64,000 nucleotides of DNA from Acidobacteriota bacterium (GCA_021791875.1 JAJYVU010000007.1:1-64000), one strand, 5' to 3'. Positions 35,131-44,193 are shown, numbered from the stretch's first letter. Notes: generated from the sequence alone by a model not told the origin. Program-made: numbers and translations.

Positions 35131-36155
35131 GCACGCCCTCAGGCGGCGCGCAGGCCCAGCCCGCCATGCTGGTCGAAAAAATCGTCAAACGCTATGGCGA
35201 CTTTGAGGCCGTCAGTGACGTCACCTTCGACGTAAAGGACCGCGAGATCTTCGGCCTGCTCGGCCCCAACGGCGCCGGCAAAAGCACGCTCATTCGCATG
35301 ATGACGACGCTCATTCCGGTCACTCGCGGCAGGGCCGTCGTCGCCGGCTACGACGTCATGCACGATCCCGATGCCGTGCGCCGGAGAATCGGCGTCATTC
35401 CGCAGGCCCTCACCAGCGACGTGGATCTCACGGTCGAAGAAAATCTCTCCATTTACGCCAAGTTGTACGGGCTGCACAAGAAAGAGCGCGAGCAGAACAT
35501 CAACGAACTGCTCGAAGCCGTCGATCTGGCCAGGTGGCGCAAAGCCCAGACCAAAACGCTCTCCGGTGGCATGCGGCGCCGCCTCGAAATCGCGCGCGGG
35601 CTGGTGCACAACCCCGACATCTTCTTTCTCGATGAGCCAACCACCGGCCTCGATCCGGTTTCGCGCGTGGCCGTCTGGGAGATGCTGAACCACCTCAAAG
35701 AAACGCGGCACCTCACCATGCTCATCACCACGCACTACATGGAAGAGGCGGACCGGCTCTGCGATCGCATCGCGATCATTGATCACGGAAAGCTCGTGGC
35801 GCTCGACTCGCCCATGGCCCTCAAGGCAAGCGTGCCCGGAGAAAACACCGTCGAAGTTGGCTTTACAAAAAGCTCCGACGCATTGCTGGAACGGCTGGAA
35901 CATCTGGAGGGCGTATCGTCTGTGCAATCCCAAAGCGGCGGCATGTATCGCATCGTCACCGCCAATGGCTCGCAGACCACGGCGGAACTTGTGCAGATCG
36001 CCAACTCCATGGGCCTCACCCTCAAGTCGCTGAACGTGCAGAGCACCACGCTCGACGATGTTTTCGTGCACTACACCGGCAGGCAGTTGCGCGATGAACT
36101 GGTCAAGGGTAGCTCTGAATCGCTGATGCCGCCACGCCCGGGGATGCGCGCATGA
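35127..36155 (+). CDS. ABC exporter ATP-binding protein
   Basis: The 342-residue protein overlaps the previous stop by 4 nt. It has Walker A LLGPNGAGKSTLIRMM, signature TLSGGMRRRLEIARG, Walker B DIFFLDEPTTGLD, H-loop ITTHYMEEADRLCD, and the C-terminal DrrA/CcmA-like extension (about 230-325) usual for ABC-2 drug exporters. It powers the permease encoded next. The substrate is probably a lipophilic drug or envelope compound. Confidence 0.9.
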   Translation: MSTPSGGAQAQPAMLVEKIVKRYGDFEAVSDVTFDVKDREIFGLLGPNGAGKSTLIRMMTTLIPVTRGRAVVAGYDVMHDPDAVRRRIGVIPQALTSDVDLTVEENLSIYAKLYGLHKKEREQNINELLEAVDLARWRKAQTKTLSGGMRRRLEIARGLVHNPDIFFLDEPTTGLDPVSRVAVWEMLNHLKETRHLTMLITTHYMEEADRLCDRIAIIDHGKLVALDSPMALKASVPGENTVEVGFTKSSDALLERLEHLEGVSSVQSQSGGMYRIVTANGSQTTAELVQIANSMGLTLKSLNVQSTTLDDVFVHYTGRQLRDELVKGSSESLMPPRPGMRA

Positions 36156-37264
36156 ATCGCATGCTGGCTATTGTCGAACGCGAGCTGCGGAAGTTCTTCC
36201 GATCACCGGCGCTGCTGCTTACCTCCATGCTTTTGCCACTGGTTCAGTTACTGATTCTCGGCAATGCATTCGGCGGCAAAGTCCGCAACGTAAAGCTCGG
36301 CTTCGTCAACCACGACCACGGCTTCGAATCTCTGCGCGTCAAGGAAGACTTCGACGCCATCGCCGCCAACATCAAGACCTTCACCGTTACACCGTACGAA
36401 AACGAGCAGAAAGCCGTTCAGGATGTGCGCAGCGGCAAGATCAGTGGCGTCGTCATCATTCCGGAGCAGTATTCGCGCCGTGTGCTCGCCGGCGACGATC
36501 CAAAGATCGGTCTCGTGGTCGACAACTCCGACCAGTTCGTCAGCAGCTCCGTCGAAGCTGAAATGCAGTTGCTGGTCCAGTCGCTCAACGCATCAGAAAT
36601 CCCGGCACATATCAACAAGCAGATCCAACTCGACATCGTCGAACTCTTCCCCTATATCGAGTACATGAAGTTTCTCCTCTCCGGCTCCGTCACGCTGGCC
36701 ATGTATGTCTCCGTCATGATCGGTGGCGGCATGCTCTACATCGACGACAAGGCGCGCGGCGTGCACGAGGGCTATCTCGTCACACCCATCACCAAGCTCG
36801 AACTCGTCACCGGACTCAACCTTGCTGGCGCCATCAAGGCAGTACTTTCCGGCGTGGCGCTTATCGTGCTGGGCTCGCTGGCGGCGGGCCTCGGAACGCC
36901 ATTCCACTTCAAGACCGGGCTGGAACTCCTGCTGCTCGTCGTCTTTTCTTCCATCGCCTTCAACGGCATGATGTTCCTCTTTATGGTGCGCGTAGAGGAC
37001 CCTCTGGTCCCGCGCGCCATGTTCGGCGTGCTCAATACCTTGCTCTTCTTCCCCAGCGGCGCCATCTACCCCGTGGACGCTTTCCCCAAATGGCTGCAGG
37101 CCATCGCCGTCGTGGATCCCTTCACCTACGCCGTGCACGGATTGCAGTCGGTCCTGCTCAAAGGCGCGGGCTTCGCCGCCATTGATCAGGATTTGCTCAT
37201 TTTGTTTCTCTACGGAGCGGGCACGCTGCTGATCGCTACGCCCCTGTTCAAGCGCACGCTCTGA
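36152..37264 (+). CDS. ABC-2 type exporter permease
   Basis: The 370-residue protein has a first TM at about 20-40 (LLLTSMLLPLVQLLILGNAF). A large periplasmic domain (about 45-170) is followed by five more TMs (FLLSGSVTLAMYVSVMIGGG onward) and a C-terminal PVDAFPKWLQAIAVVDPFTY motif typical of ABC2_membrane_3. It overlaps the ATPase gene by 4 nt. It completes the TetR-controlled export operon; there is no TolC gene in this operon. A short GCTCC/GGAGC hairpin followed by a T-rich stretch lies just after the stop (37271-37295) and may terminate the transcript. Confidence 0.88.
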   Translation: MNRMLAIVERELRKFFRSPALLLTSMLLPLVQLLILGNAFGGKVRNVKLGFVNHDHGFESLRVKEDFDAIAANIKTFTVTPYENEQKAVQDVRSGKISGVVIIPEQYSRRVLAGDDPKIGLVVDNSDQFVSSSVEAEMQLLVQSLNASEIPAHINKQIQLDIVELFPYIEYMKFLLSGSVTLAMYVSVMIGGGMLYIDDKARGVHEGYLVTPITKLELVTGLNLAGAIKAVLSGVALIVLGSLAAGLGTPFHFKTGLELLLLVVFSSIAFNGMMFLFMVRVEDPLVPRAMFGVLNTLLFFPSGAIYPVDAFPKWLQAIAVVDPFTYAVHGLQSVLLKGAGFAAIDQDLLILFLYGAGTLLIATPLFKRTL

Positions 37265-37391
37265 CTAGCAGCTCCGCTGGAGCATTTCCCCTTTTTGATA
37301 TAGACCGATGAGAGAATCTCAACGCAGCTTTTCCGTTAAGAAATGCTGCGCTTGGTTGAATTCGGAAAGCTCACAGGAATAGGGAATTGCT

Positions 37392-38690
37392 CTATGCCCC
37401 GCAGCAGTGCTTTCGTTTGCGCCCGCTGCCACACTCGCAGGGGTCATTTCTGCCGGCGTGACTCTTGCCATCCGCTGCTCGCTGCTTCGCCGCCACATAG
37501 CGCATTACGTTCGCCGGCGGACGGCCACCTTTCAGTTCCGCCGCCATGAATCGCATCGTCTCGTCGATGTGATGGAAAAACAGTTTGTAACCGTCGCAGA
37601 GATAATTCAATCCGTACTCGCCATCCGGCGTCCTCAAAAAGCGATGCTTCGGGCACTCGCCGTGGCAGGCAAATCGCACAGGGCATTCCCGGCACATTTT
37701 CGGCAGCGAGGCGGCTTTGTGCTCGCCAAATTGCCGCTGCTGCGCGGATCCCGCCATCTCCTCCATGCTTTGCTCCAGCACATTGCCCAGCTTATGCTCC
37801 GGGTACACAAAATGATCGCAGGAGTAAAGGTCGCCGTTGTGCTCCAGTGCCAGGGCGGCGCCGCAGGTTTCGCGAAAAATGCAGATGCTCGCATTCATCC
37901 CCAGCCAGCTCTCCAGGGCAACATCAAAGTGCTGCACAAACACTCTGCCCACGTCGCGGCTCACCCACTCGTCGTAGATGGCACATAGAAATCTCCCGTA
38001 TTGCTGCGCATTCACTGACCACGCCGTGACTTCTGCCACCCCCTCAAATGTCGGTTGAATCAGCACCAGCCCATCCACCGCCGGCTGCGCCGCTTTTCGC
38101 TCCACAATCGGAATAAACTGCAGGTAGCGGCTTCCAATCTCCTTCAGAAAGCGGTAAACCTCCATCGGATGGCCTTCGTTCCCGCGATGGACTGTAGTTA
38201 GGGTATTGAATTCCACGTCATGCTTTTTCAGGCACTCGATGCCGCGCAGCACCCGGGCAAACGTGCCATTTCCGCCTTTATCCACGCGGTACGCATCGTG
38301 CAGCGCGCGCGGTCCGTCAATCGAAACGCCCACCAGTACGTGTTGCTCGGCCAGAAACTCACACCACTCGTCGTCCAGCAGAATCCCGTTCGTCTGCAGT
38401 GCGTTCTGGATTCTCTTGCCGTTCGCATACTTCTGCTGCAGCTCGAATGCCTTGCGGAAGAACTCCACTCCCAGCAGCGTCGGCTCCCCGCCCTGCCAGG
38501 CAAAGTTGACCGTGTCTTCCGGCTGCGCTTCAATGTACTGCCCGATGTAGCTCTCCAGCACCGGCTCGCTCATCGCCCAGCGCTCATGAGCGGTGTAGAG
38601 ACCCTCTTTTTCCAGGTAAAAACAATACGAACAGTCCAGGTTACAAATTGGACCGGTGGGTTTGCTCATGACGTGGAAGGATGTGTCCAT
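37392..38690 (-). CDS. Radical SAM SPASM enzyme, anaerobic sulfatase-maturase-like, with SEC-C tail
   Basis: The 432-residue protein has the radical-SAM cluster CxxxCxxC at Cys16, Cys20 and Cys23 (CNLDCSYCFYLEK), then NFAWQGGEPTLLG and VGVSIDGPRALHDAYR, which are diagnostic of anSME-type enzymes. The SPASM auxiliary-cluster cysteines follow (about 270-370: CIFRETCGAALAL; CDHFVYPEHK; CRECPVRFACHGECPKHRF). The C-terminus NDPCECGSGRKRKHCCGA is a SEC-C zinc motif. anSMEs oxidise Cys or Ser in sulfatases to formylglycine. No sulfatase is encoded nearby, so the client is elsewhere or the enzyme modifies another protein. It is separated by 47 nt from the operon upstream. Confidence 0.85.
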   Translation of the reverse strand: MDTSFHVMSKPTGPICNLDCSYCFYLEKEGLYTAHERWAMSEPVLESYIGQYIEAQPEDTVNFAWQGGEPTLLGVEFFRKAFELQQKYANGKRIQNALQTNGILLDDEWCEFLAEQHVLVGVSIDGPRALHDAYRVDKGGNGTFARVLRGIECLKKHDVEFNTLTTVHRGNEGHPMEVYRFLKEIGSRYLQFIPIVERKAAQPAVDGLVLIQPTFEGVAEVTAWSVNAQQYGRFLCAIYDEWVSRDVGRVFVQHFDVALESWLGMNASICIFRETCGAALALEHNGDLYSCDHFVYPEHKLGNVLEQSMEEMAGSAQQRQFGEHKAASLPKMCRECPVRFACHGECPKHRFLRTPDGEYGLNYLCDGYKLFFHHIDETMRFMAAELKGGRPPANVMRYVAAKQRAADGKSHAGRNDPCECGSGRKRKHCCGA

Positions 38691-38737
38691 GCTACGGCCT
38701 GTTCACTGTCAGTCTAACTACCGGCTGCATGGCTGGG

Positions 38738-39754
38738 CTATTCCCCGGAAAGCATCCGGACGTCGGCGCATGCGGCTTCCACCATTTCCAGAATGTCGCG
38801 GCCTTCCCCCTCTTTCAACACCCAGAAGGGCTGCACCGGCGGACTCTGAAGCAGCGCGCGCTCCAGCCCTTTCACAGGCTCGGCCTCCCCATCGTCCGCC
38901 AGCGGAAAAGTGCCAAAATGCGTCGCAATGCTGTGCGCGGAACCCAGCAGACGATGCACGTAAAGGGCCTGCGACGGCGCCATGTGAATCGGCCCCATGA
39001 ACCACTGCGGCTTGTACGCGCCGATCGGCAACAACGACAGGCGAATGCGCGGGAAGCTTGCGGCAATCTCTTCAAAAAGACTGCTCAGTCCTGTATCTCC
39101 CGCAAAGTAGACCGAACCGGCGTCCGCATCCAGCATCCATCCGCACCACAAAGTGCGGTTCCGGTCAAAGAGGCCTCGTGCCGAAAAATGCTGTGCCGGT
39201 ACGCAATGCACCGTCAGTCCGCTCCACGCAACCTTCTGCCACCAGTCAAGCTCGCGGATTTCACCGAACCCAAGCTTGCGGAGCGGCTCCGCAAGCCCCA
39301 GCGGGCAAAATACAACAGGCCGGTCACGCCCAAGCAGGCGCACCAGGGTCGCCTTGTCGAAATGATCGTAGTGGTTATGCGACATAAGGATCGCGTCCAC
39401 GCGCGGCAGATCTTCCAGGCGCAGGCCCGGCGCGCGGCGGCGCCTTGGTCCGGCAAAAGTGACCGGGCTCACGCGCTCTGACCACACCGGATCCGTAAGC
39501 AGATTCAGCCCCTCGGTCTGCAGTAAAAACGTCGAGTGGTTGACAAATGTTACGCGCAGCTCCGTTCCATGCACTCGCGCAGGCGGAGGAGGACCGGGCT
39601 CCGATGCACTGAAACCATTCCAACTGCCCTGTTCGCGCCTGGTGATCCAGCGCAAAAACTCTGAAAACCGATGCTGTGGCACCCCGGGATTGAAAAATCG
39701 TCCCTTCGCAAAATGCGCTCCACGCCAGGGGTTTGTGCTGTCCGTCATGCTCAT
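38738..39754 (-). CDS. Metallo-beta-lactamase-fold hydrolase (NAPE-PLD/UlaG-like)
   Basis: The 338-residue protein starts at ATG 39754, overlapping the stop of the MFS-cytochrome gene (ATGA). The metal-binding motif AILMSHNHYDHFD, the FVNHSTFLLQTEGLNLLTDP opening, VYFAGDTGL and the late His in HFGTFPLAD follow the NAPE-PLD/RomA group. Members hydrolyse phosphodiesters such as N-acyl phosphatidylethanolamines or cyclic lactone phosphates. There is no signal peptide. It is the last of seven translationally coupled genes that encode membrane redox and isoprenoid proteins, so a lipid-type substrate is plausible but inferred. Confidence 0.82.
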   Translation of the reverse strand: MSMTDSTNPWRGAHFAKGRFFNPGVPQHRFSEFLRWITRREQGSWNGFSASEPGPPPPARVHGTELRVTFVNHSTFLLQTEGLNLLTDPVWSERVSPVTFAGPRRRRAPGLRLEDLPRVDAILMSHNHYDHFDKATLVRLLGRDRPVVFCPLGLAEPLRKLGFGEIRELDWWQKVAWSGLTVHCVPAQHFSARGLFDRNRTLWCGWMLDADAGSVYFAGDTGLSSLFEEIAASFPRIRLSLLPIGAYKPQWFMGPIHMAPSQALYVHRLLGSAHSIATHFGTFPLADDGEAEPVKGLERALLQSPPVQPFWVLKEGEGRDILEMVEAACADVRMLSGE

Positions 39755-41721
39755 CGCTGCATTGCCTTCATGCCTGTTTTCGCGGCCCGCAGATGCACAA
39801 GCCAATCGGCCATTGCCTCAATCTGCGCGTCCGGAAGATACTCATGTCCCGGCATGTTCGTGCCCGGCATACCAAATTTTATGATGCGCGCCAGCTCCAG
39901 CCGCTGCTCAGCGGGCGTGGCCTTGGCCGGAATATCCTTCCACTTGCCCGTCGCCAGGCTCTGCGGTGGCTTGCGGAAATCCGCCCCCCAGCGCTGCCGC
40001 ACCACTCCATCCGCACTATGGCATGTCGCGCAAAACTCCCGGCATAGTGCCTTCCCGTCGAGACGACGCGCGGCCTCCACGGCCTTTGCGCTCGGCGTCC
40101 AGGTATCCAGCACCTTTTGCAGGTGCTCCTTGCTGTCCGGATTTTTCAGGCTGGCAAGGTAGGCCACCAGTTCGTCACCGCGTTGGTTACGAAACAAATA
40201 TGCATACGACGGCATGATCGAGTGTGGACTCACCGCCCGCGGATCGATGAGATGAATTTTCAGCCACAACGGCGAGCGCCGGCTGCCCACGTTACTCAGA
40301 TCCGGACCCTGGCGGCGATTCCCGATCAGCGGCGGCTTTTCCCGTTGCACCTGGTACACGTTGCTCGCCGGACCCCACAGCAGTACGTCTTGCGTATTTG
40401 GGCGCACATATTGCGAATGGCAATGAATGCAGCCCTCGCTGATGTAGACATGGCGGCCCAGCTCGACCGCGGTCTCCGCTGAAGCAGCCGGCTTCGGATG
40501 ATCCGCCCGGATCGCCTGCTCCACGCCCCAGGAAACCGAGCACACCACAACCGCCGCCAGCATCTCGCGCCAGTACCGGCGCCCGGCAAACCACACAACT
40601 GGCGCCACAAAGAGGAGCGTGGCTGCGGCAATAAATGCCGGCGGCACGCGATGCAGATGTTGCGCCATCCCGATGCCCATCGCCGAACCAACCCATCCGG
40701 CAACGGCATAGAGAGAGCCCGCCTGCCGCGCCCGCTCCTTCACTCCGGCCGCCAGCAGATACGCCGGATACGCAACCAACGCCACTGAGTAAAGCGACAC
40801 GCCCATGGGATAGAGCCACGCCGCCGGACCCGCATGCAGAGGGTGCAACAAAAAGACGCACGCCCCCGCCAGCAGCGCAAACGCGGCCGTCAGCGTCGCA
40901 GCAAGCCCGCGGCGAGCCAGCAACCATGCGGCAAATATTGCGGCCGCCAGGTGAATCCCGCCGGTGCGCCAAAGATTGGCAGAGCCCACCCAGGCGCCAG
41001 AGTGCAATGCAGGCGCATGCTGAATGATGTAGAACGCCGCCGAATCGAACCACACCAGCGCCGTGAACCACAGCAGCACCAGCAGGAACGAATTCCTCGA
41101 TGCCGGAGCAGCCTCCGCCGGTCCGCTCTCGACCTGCAACTCGCATCGCGCAACCGGAATACACGCCGCAACCACCATCGCTACCGTGATCGCGATCACC
41201 TTTGGCGATGCCGTGAACAGTCCGGGAATATTGCTAATCAGGTACGCCGTTCCCGTGCCCAGCGCAATTTTCATCAGCGCCTGCGTTGCGCCAATCCAAC
41301 GCGGCAGATGCGTCACCAGCGTGACCGTGAGTACGCCGAGCGAAATTCCGATCAGTGCCGCCACCGCCATGCCGCCCGCCAGATTCAGCCGCAGCAGTGT
41401 AAGCACAGCGGCCAGTGCGCTGCCCAGCAGCGACCACTGCAACCGGCGCGCCGGATCGGATTCCACCTTAAAGCGCGCAGCCGCAAGGCTGGCCAGGATT
41501 CCGCCCACCGCCATCGCGCCCATCACGACCTTCAGATGCGCCGCGGAAAGCCCAAGCTCGTTGAGCCGCTTCAGAAAGCCGAACTGCGCAAAAATCAGAA
41601 AATAGGTATACGTACCCGCTACAAGTACAATTCCCTGCCAGCCGCTCCAGCGGCTGGTTCGCGGCGCCGTCCCTTGTATCCCGCTATTCGGCAAGTGCGA
41701 TCCAGTCCCTGCGTAATCCAA
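39751..41721 (-). CDS. MFS-like membrane domain fused to CcoO-like di-heme cytochrome c
   Basis: The 656-residue protein has two parts. Residues about 28-405 contain around 12 hydrophobic helices with an MFS-like arrangement (FAQFGFLKRLNELGLSAAHL; GISLGVLTVTLVTHLPRW; YAVAGWVGSAMGIGMAQ). Residues about 415-650 are two cytochrome c modules. The first, EGCIHCHSQYVRP (CxxCH 431-435) with Met503 in SIMPSYAYLF, is strikingly like CcoO/FixO of cbb3 oxidases. The second has CATCH at 564-568 and a Met in GTNMPGHEYLP. The start codon is TTG at 41721, overlapping the previous gene by 38 nt; a later start is possible. The cytochromes should face the periplasm. It is partner of the CcoN-like protein encoded two genes upstream. 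Confidence 0.82.
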   Translation of the reverse strand: MDYAGTGSHLPNSGIQGTAPRTSRWSGWQGIVLVAGTYTYFLIFAQFGFLKRLNELGLSAAHLKVVMGAMAVGGILASLAAARFKVESDPARRLQWSLLGSALAAVLTLLRLNLAGGMAVAALIGISLGVLTVTLVTHLPRWIGATQALMKIALGTGTAYLISNIPGLFTASPKVIAITVAMVVAACIPVARCELQVESGPAEAAPASRNSFLLVLLWFTALVWFDSAAFYIIQHAPALHSGAWVGSANLWRTGGIHLAAAIFAAWLLARRGLAATLTAAFALLAGACVFLLHPLHAGPAAWLYPMGVSLYSVALVAYPAYLLAAGVKERARQAGSLYAVAGWVGSAMGIGMAQHLHRVPPAFIAAATLLFVAPVVWFAGRRYWREMLAAVVVCSVSWGVEQAIRADHPKPAASAETAVELGRHVYISEGCIHCHSQYVRPNTQDVLLWGPASNVYQVQREKPPLIGNRRQGPDLSNVGSRRSPLWLKIHLIDPRAVSPHSIMPSYAYLFRNQRGDELVAYLASLKNPDSKEHLQKVLDTWTPSAKAVEAARRLDGKALCREFCATCHSADGVVRQRWGADFRKPPQSLATGKWKDIPAKATPAEQRLELARIIKFGMPGTNMPGHEYLPDAQIEAMADWLVHLRAAKTGMKAMQR

Positions 41722-42100
41722 TCCATTGGATCACCGCAAACGTTGTGTCCGTCAGCGCGACCGCAAGCCACGCAGGCTGCATGGCGCCAAATGCAACCTG
41801 CAAGGATACGAATACAGCGATCGCTGTTCGAAACAGCGCCGTAATCAGCCATTGTGTGCGCCAGCTCGCGGCGCGCAGTGACTTTGCCAGCCCCGTGCCC
41901 GGAACCACCAGGTAGCTGAATCCCACGCAGAACACAAAGATCCCTACGTAGCTGGCGTAGAAAAGCGGCTGCGGATTCCGGGTAATTCCCATCATGCGCA
42001 GCGTGAACGCCGGAGCAAACAGCAGCAGCAGCCCCGTACTCGTATCGCAAAGTCCGGCGGCGTAGTGATACAGCTGGATTGCCGTGCGGGCCTTCATCAC
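41684..42100 (-). CDS. Small 4-TM membrane protein
   Basis: The 138-residue protein has hydrophobic helices at about 9-35, 47-67, 80-105 and 108-127 (TSTGLLLLFAPAFTLRMMG; LFYASYVGIFVFCVGFSYLV; LITALFRTAIAVFVSLQVAF). No cofactor motif is seen apart from His12. It overlaps the CcoN-like gene by 4 nt and the MFS-cytochrome gene by up to 38 nt. It is therefore likely an accessory or small structural subunit of the same membrane complex. I do not recognise a named family. Confidence 0.7.
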   Translation of the reverse strand: MMKARTAIQLYHYAAGLCDTSTGLLLLFAPAFTLRMMGITRNPQPLFYASYVGIFVFCVGFSYLVVPGTGLAKSLRAASWRTQWLITALFRTAIAVFVSLQVAFGAMQPAWLAVALTDTTFAVIQWIGLRRDWIALAE

Positions 42101-43470
42101 GAAACCACCTCCGCTATGCGCGCCGCGACATCATGCCCATTGGCAGCATTTGCTTCGGCAGCACGCTTCCGCATACGCTGCGTATGCCAGTAGAGCCAAT
42201 TGATGGAACCCGCCGTCATAGCCATGCCCAATATCAGCCTCAGCCAGTAGATCGCATTCCGCAGTGGTCCGGGCACCATGGTAAACGTCGGATGCGCGCC
42301 CTCGATCCAGCCCGCATAAAACATGATCACAACATAACCGAAGGTCCCAAGTTGCCATGCCCAAAAGGCCCACTTCGAATGAAAAACGTCCCCATCCTCG
42401 CCCAGCAACATCACCAGCAGCAGAACAAGCAGGGTCGTCACAAATCCGGCCATCGCCATCAGCGAATGCCCCACAAGGCCATCCGTAAACTTGAACCGGT
42501 TCAGCACTCCGGGTAGAAACAGGATCCAGCCCGTCACCAGCAGCATCGCCCACCACACATAGGTCGCCTGCAGCCAGATCCGCGCTGCCGGCCGCCACTC
42601 AAACGCGCGGTAGTACTTCGGCAGCAGTGGAGCCCACACCAGCACCGTCGCCAGCCCCATGTACTGCGCCGGATTGCTGTTGCTGGCGTCATAGCGCCCT
42701 AGGCTGATGCAAAGCACGGCCTCCATCGCAAACACAATCCAGCAGATTTTCAGCCAGAGCGTCGGCTCTTCGGTCCGCTTCGTGACTCCGTACGGAACCA
42801 GGAACAGAATCAGAACCGTGACAAGTACAGATTCCAGCTGGCTCGCACCGGTTGGCCCTCCCGTCGCCGGATTCACCGGAGGATAGATATTCGGATTGCA
42901 GGCAACGTAAATCAGAAACGGAACGATCAGCAGCACCATCAGGCCGCCAAGCTTCGCTGCCAGCGCAAGCCTCGACGTCCGCGCCTCCCGCCAGTCCCGC
43001 GCCAGCGCGATGACAAGAATGCCCCAGAGATAAAGAATGGTCGCTGGAAAGAAGACCCGTACGTAGCCCGTCCAGTCCAGGAAGAGTTTGCCTGTGGTAT
43101 GCCCGCTGAGCCATGACACTGTACCCAGCGTCAACGCCAGCGACCAAAGTACCAGCGCGGTCTTGCTCCACGGCGCAATCCTGCCGCGGTCCGCACGGTA
43201 GACGCGTAGCGCCCAGCCCACCAGCGGCAGGCTGATCCAGCCGTACAGCTGCAAATCCAGGTGTGCCGGCATCCAGCGGCCATAGCTCAGCGGCGCAATC
43301 CAGTTGCCCGCGCCGGGGTACAGCAGCAGAATGGCGATCCATACGCCGATCATGTTCGCAAACACCAGCCATGCCAGGCTGTGCCACGTGGCCTGCGCCA
43401 CCACAGTGGAATCTGTCACAGCATCGGTGACATATCTCACGCGCACGGAAGATGCGGCCGCTCTCTTCAT
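42097..43470 (-). CDS. CcoN-like heme-copper oxidase subunit I homologue lacking CuB ligands
   Basis: The 457-residue protein has about 12 TMs. Similarity to cbb3 subunit I runs throughout: TM2 RWMPAHLDLQLYGW has the expected heme His70, LSGHTTGKLF matches the loop after TM4, LVPYGVTKRTEEP matches the VPKxAxRP segment, and GLVGHSLMAMAGF replaces the TM10 GHVHSGALGW. Against that pattern, recalled from the family, the CuB His (normally in GHN and in PHH) are replaced by SASQ-type and RYDAS residues. Only one of the two TM10 histidines remains (His335). No His occurs between 123 and 335. It cannot hold a normal binuclear centre. It overlaps both neighbours by 4 nt. Confidence 0.8.
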   Translation of the reverse strand: MKRAAASSVRVRYVTDAVTDSTVVAQATWHSLAWLVFANMIGVWIAILLLYPGAGNWIAPLSYGRWMPAHLDLQLYGWISLPLVGWALRVYRADRGRIAPWSKTALVLWSLALTLGTVSWLSGHTTGKLFLDWTGYVRVFFPATILYLWGILVIALARDWREARTSRLALAAKLGGLMVLLIVPFLIYVACNPNIYPPVNPATGGPTGASQLESVLVTVLILFLVPYGVTKRTEEPTLWLKICWIVFAMEAVLCISLGRYDASNSNPAQYMGLATVLVWAPLLPKYYRAFEWRPAARIWLQATYVWWAMLLVTGWILFLPGVLNRFKFTDGLVGHSLMAMAGFVTTLLVLLLVMLLGEDGDVFHSKWAFWAWQLGTFGYVVIMFYAGWIEGAHPTFTMVPGPLRNAIYWLRLILGMAMTAGSINWLYWHTQRMRKRAAEANAANGHDVAARIAEVVS

Positions 43471-44186
43471 TGCACTCCCTGCGTAACTTCGGCCTCTGGC
43501 GCGCGTGCATCGACTACGCGCCCGTCGCGCATTTCCACCAGCCGGTGGCAGCGCTCCGCCAGGCCGCGGTCGTGCGTCGCCATGACGAGCGTGATCTGTT
43601 CCGTCTCCACCAGTTCCAGCAGCAACTCAAAAATTTGCCTGCTGGTGCTTTCGTCCAGCGACCCCGTCGGCTCATCGGCCAGCAGAATGCTTGGCCTATT
43701 CATCAGTGCACGGCACAGCGCGGTCCGCTGGCGTTCCCCGCCAGAGAGCTTTTGAATCGGCTGCTTCAGCCGGTGCACAATGCCCGTGCGCTCGGTCAGC
43801 TGCAACATGCGTGCGCGCGCGGCATCGCGTGCCGTCCCTGCGGCCACCGCCGGAATCATGCAGTTCTCTTCGAGCGTAAGCCCCGGAATCAAATGATGCA
43901 GTTGAAATACAAACCCCATCTGATGACGCAGCAGCTGCAGCGTCGACCGCCCTGGTTCCAGCTTCACATCATGCACATATATGCTGCCTGCCGTTGGCGT
44001 ATCCAGCCCGCCCAGCAGATGCAGCAGCGTGCTCTTGCCGCAGCCGGAAGGACCACACAGCGCCACGGTCTGCCCGGCAACCGCCTCGAAGTTGACCCCG
44101 TTCAGCACTCGTATTGCACCCTGCTCGTAGCTCTTCCACACATCTACGGCGCGCACGACGCTCCGGGCAGGCTCCGCCTCTTCCAC
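43467..44186 (-). CDS. ABC transporter ATP-binding protein, LolD/MacB type
   Basis: This is a 239-residue ATPase: Walker A LCGPSGCGKSTLLHLLGG, Q-loop MGFVFQLHHLIPGLT, signature KLSGGERQRTALCRALM, Walker B SILLADEPTGSLD, H-loop LVMATHDRGLAERC. The start is uncertain. GTG 44186 lies 7 nt after the permease stop and fits the family N-terminus; the ATG at 44237 would overlap the permease by 44 nt. LolD/MacB-type ATPases drive extraction of lipoproteins or other envelope molecules without transport through a channel. It pairs with the FtsX-like permease encoded just upstream and overlaps the CcoN-like gene by 4 nt. Confidence 0.87.
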   Translation of the reverse strand: MEEAEPARSVVRAVDVWKSYEQGAIRVLNGVNFEAVAGQTVALCGPSGCGKSTLLHLLGGLDTPTAGSIYVHDVKLEPGRSTLQLLRHQMGFVFQLHHLIPGLTLEENCMIPAVAAGTARDAARARMLQLTERTGIVHRLKQPIQKLSGGERQRTALCRALMNRPSILLADEPTGSLDESTSRQIFELLLELVETEQITLVMATHDRGLAERCHRLVEMRDGRVVDARAPEAEVTQGVQ

Positions 44187-44193
44187 AAAAAAA

